In this document: positions 10,213-18,898 of the stretch, piece after piece
Numbering within the stretch: position 1 is the stretch's first letter
Layout of the letters: each line of letters begins with the position of its first letter
Origin: LGRD01 sp031415135
GTDB taxonomy: Bacteria > Pseudomonadota > Gammaproteobacteria > Burkholderiales > Burkholderiaceae_C
DNA length: 62,830 nt
Direction of reading: 5' to 3'
Assembly (NCBI GenBank): GCA_031415135.1
Contig: JANORB010000052.1
Location: forward strand, 1 to 62,830
Notes under the pieces: model-generated
Told to the model about the DNA's origin: nothing
Database searches by the model: none
Seen by the model: only the letters and a program-made list of their open reading frames with translations
Translations under genes and position numbers: made by a program

Positions 10213-10611
10213 TCAGGAAACCCGTCGATGTTGCTCAACCGCCTGAAGGAGCTGGTCTTTCGTGAATGGCTTGGTCAGGTAGTCCTCGGAGCCGACCATG
10301 CGCCCACGCGCCTTGTCGAACAAACCGTCCTTGGACGACAACATGATGACCGGCACGCCCGAGAACTTGGCATTGCGCTTGATGATCGCGCAGGTCTGAT
10401 ATCCATCCAGGCGCGGCATCAGGATGTCGCAAAAAATCAGGTCCGGATCGTGGTCGTTGACCTTGGCCAGCGCATCGAATCCGTCTTCTGCAAGCAGCAC
10501 TTGATGGCCGCCCTGTTTCAAGAAAATCTCCGCACTGCGGCGAATGGTATTGCTGTCGTCAATGACCAGCACCTTGATGCCGAGGGCGCCGGCTGTGGCT
10601 TGGTTGCTCAA
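10213..10611 (-). CDS. pilG: Twitching motility response regulator PilG
   Basis: A 132-residue CheY-like receiver with DDSN near the N-terminus, the acceptor Asp in DLIFCDILMPRLDGY, the Ser in VIMLSSKD and the Lys in YLTKPF. No ATG fits. The start is TTG 10611, supported by a GAGGAG ribosome binding site 8 bases upstream. PilG acts on pilus extension (PilB) in the studied systems. It lies directly downstream of the rubredoxin gene (55 bp gap) and 86 bp before pilH. Confidence 0.92.
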   Translation of the reverse strand: MSNQATAGALGIKVLVIDDSNTIRRSAEIFLKQGGHQVLLAEDGFDALAKVNDHDPDLIFCDILMPRLDGYQTCAIIKRNAKFSGVPVIMLSSKDGLFDKARGRMVGSEDYLTKPFTKDQLLQAVEQHRRVS

Positions 10612-10666
10612 CGAGCATTCTCCTCAACAACCCAGTGCGGCGCGCTGAGTCAATCCGCGTTGTTCG

Positions 10667-10840
10667 TCAAATCTGGACCATCTCGAAGTCCTCTTTGCGG
10701 GCACCGCATTCCGGACAGGTCCAATTCATCGGAACCGCAACCCAGGCCGTGCCAGGCGCAATGCCATGCTCCACATCCCCGGTCGCCTCGTCGTAGATCC
10801 ATCCGCAAATCAGGCACATCCAGGTTCTTGGCTCGCTCAC
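10667..10840 (-). CDS. rubA: Rubredoxin
   Basis: A 57-residue protein read from GTG 10840, easily missed because of the GTG start. It has the two knuckles that bind one iron: CLICGWIYDE at residues 9-12 and CPECGARKEDFE at 42-45, with 30 residues between them as usual for rubredoxins. It is a small cytoplasmic one-electron carrier; partners can be alkane hydroxylases or oxidoreductases, and none is encoded nearby. An AGAGG sequence precedes the GTG. Its place between thiD (divergent) and pilG is a common betaproteobacterial arrangement. Confidence 0.93.
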   Translation of the reverse strand: MSEPRTWMCLICGWIYDEATGDVEHGIAPGTAWVAVPMNWTCPECGARKEDFEMVQI

Positions 10841-10858
10841 ACTGCCTCTTCGGGTTTA

Positions 10859-10880
10859 CTACAATGAGCCCAGATTGTAG
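10859..10880. promoter_or_regulatory. Inverted repeat between rubredoxin and thiD
   Basis: CTACAAT and ATTGTAG form a perfect 7-bp inverted repeat separated by 8 bases, in the divergent region between the rubredoxin gene and thiD. Each arm also reads TACAAT, close to a -10 hexamer, on both strands, so the element may be overlapping divergent promoters or an operator. No convincing -35 box was found at standard spacing, so the role is uncertain. Confidence 0.3.
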
Positions 10881-10999
10881 CGAGGGCAATTGCCGCAAAC
10901 TGTTGTCCTCGCGGGTACATGAGCCACATACTTCACGTTTGGCCAGAGGTTGGCAGGTGAGCTTTCACCACCCCTTGCGCAGCTTCGGACCCTTCCTCC

Positions 11000-11932
11000 A
11001 TGACCTCAGAAACACCCAGCACAGACAGCGGCGTCAGCCCGCCGCAAGAACAAGCCGCTCCGGTTTGTGTCATGAGCTTCAACGCCAGCGACGCCAGCGG
11101 GGCCGGTGGCACGGCGGGTGACGTGGCCACGATTGCCGCGATGGGCGCGCACGCGTTGCCGGTGGTCACCAGCATCGTGATGCGCGACACGGCCGAGGTG
11201 TTCGACCAGCATGTCATCGACGCCGAGGTCATCGTCGAGCAGGCCCGCAACGTGCTGGAAGACGTGACCATCGGTGCGTGGAAGGTGGGATTCCTCGGCT
11301 CGGCCGAGGGTGTCGCCGCGGTGGCCGAGGTGTTGTCCGACTACCCCGATGTTCCTCTGGTCGCTTACCTGCCCAATTTGTCCTGGGTCGAGGAAGACGC
11401 GCAGCAGGCTTACCTCGACGCGTTCCGCGAGTTGGTGTTGCCGCAGACCGAAGTGCTGGTCGGCAGCCATCAAACGCTGACGAACTTCTTGCTGCCCGAT
11501 TGGGACAACGATCGCCCCGCGTCGCCACGCGAGTTGGCGGTCGCGGCTGCGGCGCACGGCACGGCCTTCGTGCTCGTCACGAGCGTGCCGCTGCCGGACC
11601 AGTTCCTGGACAACGTGCTCGCGTCGGCGCAAGGCGCGATCACCGGCGAAAAGTTCGAACGCTTCGAGGTCAGCTTCGTCGGCGCGGGAGACACGCTGTC
11701 CGCCGCACTCGCCGCCTTGCTCGCCGCCGGTGCCGAACTGCATGCTGCGGTGGGCGAAGCGCTGGCATTTCTCGACCAGGCGCTGGATGCCGGGTTCCGC
11801 CCGGGCATGGGCAACGTGATTCCCGATCGCTTCTTCTGGGCCCTTCCCGCAGGCGACGAAGAGGACGCCAACGGCGGCGGCGATGAAATCGATGACGGCC
11901 GCGCGCCCAAGAGTCCCCGGCATGTCCACTGA
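11000..11932 (+). CDS. thiD: Hydroxymethylpyrimidine/phosphomethylpyrimidine kinase ThiD
   Basis: A 310-residue ribokinase-fold enzyme that phosphorylates HMP and HMP-P for thiamine synthesis. The substrate loop appears as SFNASDASGAGGTAGD, a variant of the usual DPSGGAG segment, and the catalytic anion-hole loop is VSFVGAGDTLSAALAAL near residue 225. An N-terminal extension of about 20 residues and an acidic C-terminal tail make it longer than the usual 265 or so. Its 3' end overlaps hemL by 11 bp. The thiD-hemL pairing, divergent from rubredoxin, recurs in Burkholderiales. The substrate loop differs from the textbook form, so strict specificity is not certain. Confidence 0.82.
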   Translation: MTSETPSTDSGVSPPQEQAAPVCVMSFNASDASGAGGTAGDVATIAAMGAHALPVVTSIVMRDTAEVFDQHVIDAEVIVEQARNVLEDVTIGAWKVGFLGSAEGVAAVAEVLSDYPDVPLVAYLPNLSWVEEDAQQAYLDAFRELVLPQTEVLVGSHQTLTNFLLPDWDNDRPASPRELAVAAAAHGTAFVLVTSVPLPDQFLDNVLASAQGAITGEKFERFEVSFVGAGDTLSAALAALLAAGAELHAAVGEALAFLDQALDAGFRPGMGNVIPDRFFWALPAGDEEDANGGGDEIDDGRAPKSPRHVH

Positions 11933-13220
11933 CAAACCCGGCAACGCCGCGCTTTTTGAACGGGCTCAGCGCGTCATTCCCGGTGGCGTCAATTCGCCGG
12001 TGCGCGCGTTCAGGGCGGTCGGCGGAACGCCGCGCTTCATCGCGCATGCGCGCGGGGCTTATCTGTTCGATGCCGAGGGCCAGCGCTACATCGACTACAT
12101 CGGCTCCTGGGGCCCGATGATCCTGGGCCACGGGCACCCCGCCGTGCTGGAGGCCGTGCATCGCGCGGTCGATCAGGGCTTGTCCTTCGGCGCGCCGACC
12201 GAACGCGAGGTCGAACTCGCCGAGGAGATCCTTGCGCTGGTTCCCAGCATGGACCAGGTGCGGCTGGTGAGTTCCGGCACCGAAGCGGCGATGAGCGCGC
12301 TGCGGCTGGCGCGTGGGGCCACCGGGCGCAGCAAGATCATCAAGTTCGAAGGCTGCTACCACGGCCATGCCGACGCGTTGCTGGTCAAGGCCGGCTCCGG
12401 CCTGGCCACCTTCGGCCACCCGACCAGCGCGGGCGTGCCGGCCGAGGTGGTCCAGCACACGCTGGTGCTCGAGTACAACCACATCGCCCAGCTCGAAGAG
12501 GCGTTTTCGCTGCACCGCAACGCCATTGCCTGCGTGATGATCGAGCCGATTGCCGGCAACATGAACTTCGTTCGCGCCAGCGTGCCGTTCATGCGGCGCC
12601 TGCGCGAGTTGTGCACCGAGCAGGGCACGCTGCTGGTGTTCGACGAAGTGATGTCGGGTTTCCGCGTCGCGCTCGGCGGTGCGCAAAGCCTCTATGCCAA
12701 GGCCATCGCGGGCTTCGAGCCCGACCTCAGCGTGTTCGGCAAGGTCATTGGCGGCGGCATGCCGTTGGCCGCGTTCGGTGGCCGGCGCGCGGTGATGGAG
12801 CAGCTCGCGCCGCTCGGCGCGGTGTACCAGGCCGGCACGCTGTCGGGCAACCCGGTGGCCACGGCCTGCGGCCTGGCGACGCTGCGCGAGATTCGCAAAC
12901 CCGGGTTCTTTGACGCGTTGTCGGCGCGCACCCGATCGCTGCTCGAAGGATTGCTCGGCGCCGCCGCCGATTGCGGTGTGCCCATGGTGGGCGACAGCGA
13001 GGGCGGCATGTTCGGCTTGTTCTTCGCCAGTCGGCTGCCGCGCAACTATGGCGAGGTGATGGCCACCGACAAGGAGCGTTTCAACCGCTTCTTTCACGCC
13101 ATGCTGGAGCGCGGGGTCTACCTCGCGCCGGCGATGTACGAGGCCGGTTTCGTCAGTTCAGCGCACAGCGCGGATGACATCGCGGCCACGTGCAAGGCGG
13201 CGCGCGAGGGTCTTCGCTGA
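11922..13220 (+). CDS. hemL: Glutamate-1-semialdehyde 2,1-aminomutase HemL
   Basis: A 432-residue PLP enzyme that converts glutamate-1-semialdehyde to 5-aminolevulinate in the C5 haem pathway. Class III aminotransferase features are visible: VIPGGVNSPVRAF near the start, SSGTEAAMSALRLAR (phosphate binding), the FDEVMSGFR segment with its Asp, and the Schiff-base Lys in VFGKVIGGGMPLAAFGG. The start is ATG 11922 (MSTDKPGN), inside the end of thiD; an in-frame ATG at 11883 would add 13 residues that read as thiD antisense noise. Length is typical. Confidence 0.96.
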   Translation: MSTDKPGNAALFERAQRVIPGGVNSPVRAFRAVGGTPRFIAHARGAYLFDAEGQRYIDYIGSWGPMILGHGHPAVLEAVHRAVDQGLSFGAPTEREVELAEEILALVPSMDQVRLVSSGTEAAMSALRLARGATGRSKIIKFEGCYHGHADALLVKAGSGLATFGHPTSAGVPAEVVQHTLVLEYNHIAQLEEAFSLHRNAIACVMIEPIAGNMNFVRASVPFMRRLRELCTEQGTLLVFDEVMSGFRVALGGAQSLYAKAIAGFEPDLSVFGKVIGGGMPLAAFGGRRAVMEQLAPLGAVYQAGTLSGNPVATACGLATLREIRKPGFFDALSARTRSLLEGLLGAAADCGVPMVGDSEGGMFGLFFASRLPRNYGEVMATDKERFNRFFHAMLERGVYLAPAMYEAGFVSSAHSADDIAATCKAAREGLR

Positions 13221-13263
13221 GCCCTTGACTCTCGGCCCGAATGCGGCTGGCCACGCCGACGAT

Positions 13264-13731
13264 TCAGGCCGGTGACGAACGCAGACCGTAAGCCTTGCCG
13301 GCGGCAAAAAGATACTCGGCGCGCAGCACGGCCTCGCCTTTTTCCTGCGCAAAGGTGAAGCCCAGCACCGAGATCGCGTCACCGGCCTTGATCTCGGCAA
13401 CCCCCCAGGCTTCCAGCCGGGTCAGCGGTGCCAGCTCGATGTGCCATACACGGTCCTTGCGGGTCGGCAGTTGCGCCAGGCTGAGCAATCGTTTGCCATC
13501 GACAGCGGCCGATTGCGAGGGCAACGGGCGCTGCGCCAGGTTGGGGGCCAGCCTCAGGTCCGCAGGCAACTGCAGATCGAGTTCGGCATGCGGATTGCGC
13601 CAGGCCACCTTGAGCGCGGTGCCCTCCAGGTAGATCGGCCGGTCGGTGTCGAAGCTGCTCCAGCCGTGGTGGGCCAGCACGGGCGAAACGGCGGCGGCGC
13701 CGCAGAGTGAAATGAGGGTACGTCGTTGCAT
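13264..13731 (-). CDS. Exported protein, DUF6152-like
   Basis: A 155-residue protein starting at ATG 13731 (MQRRTLISLCGAAA), an N-terminus with a twin-arginine-like start and a hydrophobic stretch ending at VLAHHGW, so it is probably exported. The mature region opens with HHGWSSFDTDRPIYLEGT and continues with WRNPHAEL. That pattern is found in small periplasmic proteins of the DUF6152 group, often encoded near copper or cytochrome functions. It lies just downstream of a four-helix membrane protein gene whose end it overlaps in the start region. The function is unknown. Confidence 0.7.
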   Translation of the reverse strand: MQRRTLISLCGAAAVSPVLAHHGWSSFDTDRPIYLEGTALKVAWRNPHAELDLQLPADLRLAPNLAQRPLPSQSAAVDGKRLLSLAQLPTRKDRVWHIELAPLTRLEAWGVAEIKAGDAISVLGFTFAQEKGEAVLRAEYLFAAGKAYGLRSSPA

Positions 13732-13744
13732 GTCGGGCTCTCTT

Positions 13745-14164
13745 TCATCGGTAGGCAATCCAGCGGCCGCAGATGATGACGAAAAGCCATAGCCCCAACG
13801 ACAGCGCGGTCTGGGCCTTGCCGATCGCATCCAGCCGCACCAGCCCGCCCCGCGCATGGAACAGCGCCGCATTGGTGCCGGCCAGCATCAGCAGCCCCAT
13901 CTTGACGACGAACGCGCGGTTGGCGAGCAGCTCTTGCGCCTGGCTGGCGAACATCAGCAGGCCGCTCGCGGCCGCGATCGAAAAGCCGCTCAGCGCGAGC
14001 GTGAGCGACAAACGCCCCAGCGCGGGCAGGGACAACTCGCGGCCAAAGCCGAACACCCGGCACTCCAGCGCGACCAGGTTGCCCAGCAGCAGCGCGATCC
14101 CCAGGATGTGCGCGACCTCCAGCAGCGGGTAGGCAAAAGCGTGGGTCGCGATCCAGGCAAACAT
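13745..14164 (-). CDS. Four-helix membrane protein
   Basis: A 139-residue integral membrane protein with four predicted helices: residues 9-35, 48-72, 83-103 and 117-137. There is an early His (EVAHILGIALLL) and GFSIAAASGLLMF. The pattern resembles small DUF2214/DUF6644-type membrane proteins, but I do not recognise the family with certainty. It lies 13 bp upstream of the exported DUF6152-like gene, and the two are probably co-transcribed. The intergenic region 14165-14246 separates it from divergent mpl. Confidence 0.75.
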   Translation of the reverse strand: MFAWIATHAFAYPLLEVAHILGIALLLGNLVALECRVFGFGRELSLPALGRLSLTLALSGFSIAAASGLLMFASQAQELLANRAFVVKMGLLMLAGTNAALFHARGGLVRLDAIGKAQTALSLGLWLFVIICGRWIAYR

Positions 14165-14246
14165 GGCGTGGCATTTTCCACCGCAGCGCGGCGGATGGCG
14201 CCATGGCGCCCGAGGCGCGCGTCAAACAGCCTCCTAGAATGCATCG

Positions 14247-15620
14247 ATGCACATCCACATTCTGGGCATCTGCGGCACGTTCATGGGGGGTCTGGCGGCG
14301 CTGGCGCGCGAGGGCGGCCATCGCGTCACCGGTTGCGACGCCCATGTCTACCCGCCGATGAGCGAACAATTGCAGGCGCTCGACATCGAGCTGATCGAGG
14401 GCTTCGGCGCCGACCAGCTCCAGCTCAGGCCCGATGTGTTTGTCGTCGGCAACGTGGTCAGCCGTGGCATCCCGCTGATGGAGGCCATCCTCGACGCGGG
14501 GTTGCCCTACACCAGCGGCCCGCAATGGCTGGCCGAGAACGTGCTTCGGGGCCGCCATGTTCTGGCCGTGGCCGGCACGCACGGCAAGACCACGACCACC
14601 GCCATGCTGGCCTGGATTCTCGAGTGCGCCGGCCTCAAGCCCGGCTTTCTGGTGGGCGGCGTGCCGCACAACTTTGGTGTCTCCGCACGGCGTGGCCACG
14701 CGTCCGCTGCGCGCGCGCCATTCGTCATCGAGGCCGATGAATACGACACCGCTTTTTTCGACAAGCGCAGCAAGTTCGTTCACTACCGGCCGCGCACCGC
14801 GATCCTGAACAACCTCGAACTCGACCACGCCGACATCTTCGACAACCTCGCGGCCATCGAGCGCCAGTTCCACCACCTGGTTCGCACAGTGCCGTCCAGC
14901 GGCCGGCTGGTGGTGAACGCGCGCGACGAAAGCCTGCAGCGCGTGCTGGCGATGGGCTGCTGGAGTGAGGTGCAACGATTCGGCGGCCGCAAGGAGGAAC
15001 CCGGCGCGCTGCGTTCGCGCGGCGAGCCGCACAGCTTCGACGTCCTGCGCGGCAGCTTGAAGATCGGCCGCGTGGAATGGGCCTTGCTCGGTGAGCACAA
15101 CCAGCTCAACGCGCTGGCGGCCGTCGCCGCCGCCGAACATGTGGGGGTGCCTCCCGACGCGTCCACCAAGGCGCTGGCCACGTTCACCAACGTGCGCCGG
15201 CGCATGGAGCTGCGCGGCGACGTGCGTGGCATCAAGGTCCATGACGATTTTGCGCACCACCCGACCGCCATGCGCAGCACCATCAACGGGCTGCGCCGCA
15301 AGGTCGGTCCGCAGCGCATCCTGGCGGCTTTCGAGCCCCGCTCGAACACCATGAAACTCGGGGCCATGAAAGCCCTGCTGCCCTGGGCGCTGGAAGAGGC
15401 CGACCTGTCCTTCTGCCTCGACGCCGGCCTGGGCTGGGACGCGGCCCAGGCCCTCGCGCCATTGGGCGCCAACGCACAGGTGTGCACCAGCGTTGCCGCG
15501 CTGGTGGCAGCCATCGTGGCCAGCGCGCGGGCGGGTGACCACATCCTGTGCATGAGCAACGGCGGCTTCGGCGGCGTGCACGGCAAGCTGCTGGAGGCGC
15601 TGGGGCGCCCAACGACTTGA
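14247..15620 (+). CDS. mpl: UDP-MurNAc:tripeptide ligase Mpl (murein recycling)
   Basis: A 457-residue Mur-ligase family enzyme that attaches the recycled tripeptide L-Ala-D-Glu-mDAP directly to UDP-MurNAc. It begins with the nucleotide-binding MHIHILGICGTFMGGLA, has the P-loop AGTHGKTTTTAML near residue 110, EADEYDTAFFDKRSKF typical of Mpl rather than MurC, and EHNQLNALAA. The separate MurC in this window has the biosynthetic version of these motifs. ATG 14247 is the start. The next gene (YqiA-type esterase) begins 10 bp after the stop. Confidence 0.95.
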   Translation: MHIHILGICGTFMGGLAALAREGGHRVTGCDAHVYPPMSEQLQALDIELIEGFGADQLQLRPDVFVVGNVVSRGIPLMEAILDAGLPYTSGPQWLAENVLRGRHVLAVAGTHGKTTTTAMLAWILECAGLKPGFLVGGVPHNFGVSARRGHASAARAPFVIEADEYDTAFFDKRSKFVHYRPRTAILNNLELDHADIFDNLAAIERQFHHLVRTVPSSGRLVVNARDESLQRVLAMGCWSEVQRFGGRKEEPGALRSRGEPHSFDVLRGSLKIGRVEWALLGEHNQLNALAAVAAAEHVGVPPDASTKALATFTNVRRRMELRGDVRGIKVHDDFAHHPTAMRSTINGLRRKVGPQRILAAFEPRSNTMKLGAMKALLPWALEEADLSFCLDAGLGWDAAQALAPLGANAQVCTSVAALVAAIVASARAGDHILCMSNGGFGGVHGKLLEALGRPTT

Positions 15621-15630
15621 GTCGAAAGCG

Positions 15631-16227
15631 GTGACCGTCTCGCACCTGCTCTACCTGCACGGGTTCCGATCGTCACCGCAATCGACGAAGGCGCGCCAGA
15701 TGGCCGCGTGGGTCGGCGCGAACCGGCCCGACCTGCATTGGTGGTGCCCGCAGTTGCCGCCCTCGCCGGAGGAGGCGATGGCGATGGTGTTTGCCGAGAT
15801 TCAGCGCTGGCCCGCCGGCCAGATGGCGGTGATCGGCAGTTCGCTCGGCGGCTTCTATGCCTGCGTCGTCGCTGAACGCTTCGGCTGCCCGGCCGTGCTG
15901 CTCAACCCGGCTGTCGATCCGGCGCGAGACCTGGCCCGGCACATCGGCGAAACCACCGCCTGGCACAGCCACGAGCGCTTCTTCTTTCGGGCCGGGTTCA
16001 TCGACGAACTGCGCGCCATGGCGCCCACGGCCTTGACCGGCCCGCAGCGCTACTTTGCCGTCATCGCCAAGGGTGACGAGGTGCTCGACTGGCGCGAAAT
16101 GATGGCGCGCTGCGCCGGCTGCAAGATCAAGTTGCTGAAAGGCGGCGACCACGCGCTGAGCGACTTCAGCGCACATCTGCCCGAGGTGATCGGCTTCCTG
16201 GCGCTGCGGCCCGGGCTCACCAGGTGA
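15631..16227 (+). CDS. yqiA: YqiA-type alpha/beta-hydrolase esterase
   Basis: A 198-residue small alpha/beta hydrolase starting at GTG 15631. It shows LLYLHGFRSSPQSTKA near the start, the nucleophile elbow GSSLGGFYAC, a likely acid in AKGDEVLDWREM, and the catalytic His in GGDHALSDF. These match the UPF0227/YqiA family, which has weak esterase activity and no assigned substrate. It follows mpl closely and is probably in the same transcript. Its end overlaps that of the convergent small membrane-protein gene by 11 bp. Confidence 0.85.
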   Translation: MTVSHLLYLHGFRSSPQSTKARQMAAWVGANRPDLHWWCPQLPPSPEEAMAMVFAEIQRWPAGQMAVIGSSLGGFYACVVAERFGCPAVLLNPAVDPARDLARHIGETTAWHSHERFFFRAGFIDELRAMAPTALTGPQRYFAVIAKGDEVLDWREMMARCAGCKIKLLKGGDHALSDFSAHLPEVIGFLALRPGLTR

Positions 16228-16423
16228 CCAGGGTGTAGACGACCCGGCCCCAGATCTCCACGTTGAACCAGAACAGCAACGCGACCGTCGACAAACGCCG
16301 GAACTGACGCGCCAGTTCGATCCAGCGCTCCTCGTCGCGCACCATGAAGATCACGAAGCTCAGCACCGAAATGCTGACCAGGCCCAGCGCCAGCACACCG
16401 ATGATCCAGCGAAACACAGTCAT
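16217..16423 (-). CDS. Small two-helix membrane protein (paralogue 1)
   Basis: A 68-residue protein from ATG 16423 (MTVFRWIIGVLALGL). A first membrane segment is followed by a charged loop (RDEERWIELARQFRR) and a second hydrophobic stretch. It shares its N-terminal pattern M-x-VFRWII and overall topology with the gene just upstream, so the two look like an old tandem duplication. Both lie downstream of lpxC on the same strand. No function can be assigned. Confidence 0.65.
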   Translation of the reverse strand: MTVFRWIIGVLALGLVSISVLSFVIFMVRDEERWIELARQFRRLSTVALLFWFNVEIWGRVVYTLVTW

Positions 16424-16433
16424 GAAGTCACTT

Positions 16434-16619
16434 TCACAAGACCACGGCCATGCGCTCGAGGATGAGCACGGCAAAGAACCCCAGCGCGGCAATCAGCGTC
16501 CACTTGACGATTTGAATGCCGATGGAACGGTAGCGCACCTGCCCGGTGCCGATGAACATCGCAAAGCTCAGCGCGCCGGCCACCAGCAACAGAAGAATGA
16601 TCCAGCGAAAGACCAGCAC
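16434..16619 (-). CDS. Small two-helix membrane protein (paralogue 2)
   Basis: A 61-residue hydrophobic protein starting at GTG 16619 (read MLVFRWIILLLLVAG), with a second helix ILERMAVVL-side at the C-terminus. It lies 15 bp after lpxC and 10 bp before its paralogue, so it is probably the penultimate gene of the dcw/lpxC transcript. The shared VFRWII start with the next gene supports both as real coding sequences. Function unknown. Confidence 0.6.
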   Translation of the reverse strand: MLVFRWIILLLLVAGALSFAMFIGTGQVRYRSIGIQIVKWTLIAALGFFAVLILERMAVVL

Positions 16620-16634
16620 GGCGCGCGGTCGCGG

Positions 16635-17570
16635 TCACCAGGCCGGGGCCAGTTCGGCCAGCCCGGCCGGCGCCTGCGCGGCGTCGTCGAAACTGACCCG
16701 CTCGCTGGCCGCCGGGTCGTCCAGCAGCGCGCGCACCAGCTTGTTGTTCAGCGCGTGGCCCGACTTGAAGGCACTGTAGGCGGCCAACAGCGGATGGCCC
16801 GCCAGGTACAGGTCGCCGATGGCGTCCAGGATCTTGTGCTTGACGATCTCGTCGTCATAGCGAAAGCCACCGCTGTTGAGCACCTTGTAGTCGTCCATCA
16901 CGATCGCATTGTCCATGCTTCCGCCCAGCGCCAGCCCTCTTGAACGCATCATCTCCACATCTTTGGTGAAGCCGAAGGTGCGCGCGCGCGCGATGTCGCG
17001 TTTGTACAGGCCCGACGCCATGTCGAACTCGACGCGTTGGCCGGTCTGGTTCACCGCAGGGTGGTCGAACTCGATCTCGAAACTGAGCTTGTAGCCTTCG
17101 AACGGCTCCAGCCGCGCCCACTTCAGGCTGGCCCCTTCGCCCTCGCGCACTTCCACCGGCTTGGTCACGCGCAAGAAGCGCTTGGGCGCCGGCTGCAGTT
17201 GGATGCCCGCGCTTTGCAGCAGGAACACGAACGACGCCGCCGAGCCGTCGAGGATCGGCACCTCCTCGGCGGTGATGTCGACGATCAGGTTGTCCAGCCC
17301 CAGCCCGGAGCAGGCCGACAGCAGATGCTCGACCGTCTTGACCTTGGGCCCGCCGGGCGCCCCGTCGGCCGACAGCGTGGTGGCCAGGCGCGTGTCGCAC
17401 ACCGCGTGCGCGCGGGCCCGGATGTCCACCGCGGTGGGCAGGTCGACGCGGCGGAACACCACGCCGGTGTCCGGTGGCGCCGGCCGCAGCGTCAGCTCCA
17501 CGCGCTGGCCGCCGTGCACACCCACGCCCACCGCGCGGGTGATCGACTTGAGGGTGCGCTGGGCCAGCAT
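16635..17570 (-). CDS. lpxC: UDP-3-O-acyl-GlcNAc deacetylase LpxC
   Basis: A 311-residue zinc deacetylase that commits UDP-acyl-GlcNAc to lipid A synthesis. The signature segments are MLAQRTLKSI at the start, the metal His in VEHLLSACSGLGLDNL, and the HKILDAIGDLYLAGHPL block, which supplies further zinc ligands (His, Asp) and the catalytic His near GHPL. Two adjacent ATG codons (17573 and 17570) are possible; 17570 gives the usual M-x-x-QRTLK start. It is the classical last gene of the betaproteobacterial dcw cluster, 54 bp after ftsZ. Confidence 0.96.
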   Translation of the reverse strand: MLAQRTLKSITRAVGVGVHGGQRVELTLRPAPPDTGVVFRRVDLPTAVDIRARAHAVCDTRLATTLSADGAPGGPKVKTVEHLLSACSGLGLDNLIVDITAEEVPILDGSAASFVFLLQSAGIQLQPAPKRFLRVTKPVEVREGEGASLKWARLEPFEGYKLSFEIEFDHPAVNQTGQRVEFDMASGLYKRDIARARTFGFTKDVEMMRSRGLALGGSMDNAIVMDDYKVLNSGGFRYDDEIVKHKILDAIGDLYLAGHPLLAAYSAFKSGHALNNKLVRALLDDPAASERVSFDDAAQAPAGLAELAPAW

Positions 17571-17626
17571 CATTGGATTTTAGGCAGCCCGCCGCCCCGG
17601 CGCTGCGGGCAGGGCACCGGCCGGCA

Positions 17627-18823
17627 TCAGTCGGCCTGTTTCCTCAGGAAGGCTGGAATCTCGATCTCGTCCATCCCGTTGCTGACCAGTGCATCCACCT
17701 TGGCCGCTGCGGTGCGGCCGTTGCGCCAGACGCTGGGCGTGTTCAGCGCGGTGTAGTCGTGCTGCTGCGCGCCCTGGTGCACATGGTGCGTCAGGATCGG
17801 CAGGCCATCGGTGCCGGTGCGCATCAGCGGGGCGCTTTGCACCACGCTGATCGGCGCCTGCTGCCGCTTGGCCGGGCTGAGGCCGGTGGCGATCACCGTC
17901 ACGCGCAGCTGGTCGCCCAGCCCTTCATCGTAGGCCGTGCCGTAGATCACGTGGGCGTCGTCGGCGGCGTAGCGCCGGATCGTGTTCATCACATTGCGCG
18001 ACTCGGACAGCTTGAACGTGTTGCGGTTCGCCGCGATCAGCACCAGCACACCACGCGCACCCGACAGGTCGATGCCTTCGAGCAGCGGGCAGGCCACGGC
18101 CGACTCGGCGGCCTTGGCGGCGCGGTCCGGTCCGCTGGCCGTGGCCGTGCCCATCATCGCCTTGCCGGGCTCGCTCATCACGGTCTTCACGTCCTCGAAG
18201 TCGACGTTGACCAGCCCCGGGATGTGGATGATGTCGCTGATGCCGCCGACCGCGTTTTTCAGCACGTCGTTGGCGAACGCAAACGCCTGGTCCTGCGTCA
18301 CGTCGTCGCCCAGCACGTCGAGCAGCTTGTCGTTCAGGATCACGATCAGCGAATCGACATTGGCTTCCAGTTCGGCCAGCCCGGTGTCGGCCGCCTTCAT
18401 GCGGCGCGGCCCTTCGAACTCGAACGGCTTGGTCACCACGCCCACCGTCAGGATGCCCATCTCGCGCGCCACGCGGGCGATCACCGGCGCCGCGCCGGTG
18501 CCGGTGCCGCCGCCCATGCCGGCGGTCAGGAACAGCATGTGCGCGCCTTCGATGGCCTGGCGGATGCGGCCCTCGGCCTCGTCGGCCGCCGAACGGCCGA
18601 CCTCGGGCTTGGCGCCCGCGCCGAGGCCGCTGCTGCCGAGCTGGATCAGCTGGTGCGCGGCCGACCGGTTGAGCGCCTGCGCATCGGTGTTGGCGCAGAT
18701 GAACTCCACCCCTTGAACCCCTTGCGCAATCATGTGCTCGACGGCGTTGCCACCGCCGCCGCCCACGCCCATGACCTTGATCTGTGTGCCGAGGTCAAAC
18801 TCTTCGATCATTTCGATGGTCAT
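17627..18823 (-). CDS. ftsZ: Cell division GTPase FtsZ
   Basis: The 398-residue tubulin homologue that forms the Z ring. It has the N-terminal KVMGVGGGGGNAVEHMI, the GTP-binding tubulin signature GGGTGTGAAPVIA, the T7 loop around NVDFEDVKTVM with its catalytic Asp, and the C-terminal partner-binding peptide DEIEIPAFLRKQAD that docks FtsA and ZipA-type proteins. The start is ATG 18823 (MTIEMIEE); an upstream in-frame ATG at 18886 would add 21 unconserved residues. An unusually long 207-bp gap separates it from ftsA and probably holds its own promoter. Confidence 0.97.
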   Translation of the reverse strand: MTIEMIEEFDLGTQIKVMGVGGGGGNAVEHMIAQGVQGVEFICANTDAQALNRSAAHQLIQLGSSGLGAGAKPEVGRSAADEAEGRIRQAIEGAHMLFLTAGMGGGTGTGAAPVIARVAREMGILTVGVVTKPFEFEGPRRMKAADTGLAELEANVDSLIVILNDKLLDVLGDDVTQDQAFAFANDVLKNAVGGISDIIHIPGLVNVDFEDVKTVMSEPGKAMMGTATASGPDRAAKAAESAVACPLLEGIDLSGARGVLVLIAANRNTFKLSESRNVMNTIRRYAADDAHVIYGTAYDEGLGDQLRVTVIATGLSPAKRQQAPISVVQSAPLMRTGTDGLPILTHHVHQGAQQHDYTALNTPSVWRNGRTAAAKVDALVSNGMDEIEIPAFLRKQAD

Positions 18824-18898
18824 TTCGATTCTCCAATCCCAGTGTTGCAGTTGCCATGTCGTCTTGTGTCTCGCGTCGGGTACCAACGCTTGTTGTGC

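Noticed and set aside
10650..10898. An 82-residue frame over the rubredoxin locus
   Set aside because: It is the wrong frame. The GTG-started frame with two CxxC knuckles is the real gene.
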